Assembly: GCA_039024315.1 (NCBI GenBank)
Contig: JBCCQN010000324.1
Location: 1-6,114, forward strand
DNA: 6,114 nucleotides
Source of the DNA: JBCAWW01 sp039024315
GTDB taxonomy: Bacteria > Bacteroidota > Bacteroidia > J057
Direction: 5' to 3'
Below the pieces are notes generated by a model, which saw only the letters and a list, made by a program, of their open reading frames with translations, was not told the origin of the DNA and did no database searches. The translations under genes were made by a program, and so were the position numbers. Positions 5,748 to 6,114 of this stretch are shown in pieces; within the stretch, counting starts at the first letter, position 1; every line of letters begins with the position of its first letter.

Positions 5748-6114
5748 CTACTGCTTGCCTACGCTGGCTGCGATGTGAGTGGGGATTATACCCGTAATTT
5801 CGATTCGGCTATTGGCTTTATTTGCCAAGGTATTACCGGTCAGGACTAGAGCGGTATCGATACCAAATTTGTTGCCCCCTAAGATGTCTGTCAATAAGGT
5901 ATCGCCAACCATGAGGATGTCTTTTTTGGCTATGTTGGGTGAGAGTTTACTGAAGGCATAATGAAACATCTGAGTATCGGGCTTGCCAAAGCGCAAAAAC
6001 TTTTTCGAAACCATCTGCTCCATCATATTGGCGAGTCCACCAATGGCGATGGCTACTTGTCCCCCAGAGACCGGATAAGTCCGATCTGAATTGGCTACCA
6101 CTACGGGGATATTC
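5748..6114 (-). CDS. HAD-superfamily class IIA phosphatase, C-terminal part (5' end outside window)
   Basis: The frame is open from the window edge to a TAG at 5748-5750, giving 121 residues starting NIPVVVANSDRTYPV. A GTG at 6101 is not a credible start because the reading frame and homology continue upstream. The sequence follows the NagD/p-nitrophenyl-phosphatase type of HAD hydrolase: ANSDRTYP with GG, resembling the TNPD..FP segment of class IIA caps; FGKPDTQMF with the motif III Lys; and MVGDTLLTDILGG with the motif IV acidic residues, followed by G-(I)-DTALVLTGNT. The nucleophile motif I (DxDG) must lie outside the window. Expected role: cytoplasmic Mg2+-dependent phosphatase on a small phosphorylated metabolite; the substrate cannot be told from this part. 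It lies 115 bases upstream of the thioredoxin-like gene in the same direction and may or may not be co-transcribed. Confidence 0.88.
   Translation of the reverse strand, partial: NIPVVVANSDRTYPVSGGQVAIAIGGLANMMEQMVSKKFLRFGKPDTQMFHYAFSKLSPNIAKKDILMVGDTLLTDILGGNKFGIDTALVLTGNTLANKANSRIEITGIIPTHIAASVGKQ

Overview
The window looks like chromosomal DNA of a Bacteroidota bacterium. Two lipoprotein genes begin ATG-AAA-CGC with no clear Shine-Dalgarno sequence. Their candidate promoters resemble the Bacteroidota -33 TTTG / -7 TAnnTTTG pattern, and the sensor kinase is a typical membrane-bound hybrid. A more exact placement (for example Saprospiria) would be a guess. Apart from the last 129 bases of a TPR-like gene on the + strand, every gene is on the minus strand, so the window is best read from right to left.

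Right to left: (1) 6114-5748, the C-terminal part of a class IIA HAD-family phosphatase cut by the window edge. (2) 5632-4994, a membrane-anchored thioredoxin-fold protein with a CPCS active-site region. (3) 4991-2895, a 698-residue hybrid histidine kinase (6-TM sensor, HAMP-like segment, coiled coil, HisKA, HATPase, receiver). It starts 2 bases after the thioredoxin-like gene stops, so the two form a tight operon. (4) 2779-2054, a 241-residue lipoprotein made almost entirely of a four-repeat, hemopexin-like beta-propeller. (5) 1922-126, a 598-residue lipoprotein with a cholesterol-dependent-cytolysin-like (CDC-like, thiol-activated cytolysin family) pore-forming module followed by the same kind of propeller. 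(6) 1-129 (+), the 3' end of a TPR-like gene, whose stop overlaps the stop of the cytolysin gene.

The main point of interest is the pair of lipoprotein genes. The large protein keeps the recognisable core of the CDC fold, but its C-terminus is a four-bladed propeller rather than the membrane-binding domain 4 with its Trp-rich undecapeptide. The small neighbour has the same lipoprotein leader, the same Cys-rich linker and the same propeller, but no pore-forming module. The two genes also share a conserved upstream element with the same internal spacing and nearly the same distance to the start codon. This suggests tandem duplication and co-expression of a toxin and a toxin-less partner, which could be a co-receptor, assembly partner or self-protection factor. 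The partner role is inference; the domain layout and shared upstream element are seen in the sequence.

No stretch longer than about 130 bases lacks a gene. No RNA genes, CRISPR arrays, insertion sequences or integration sites were seen.
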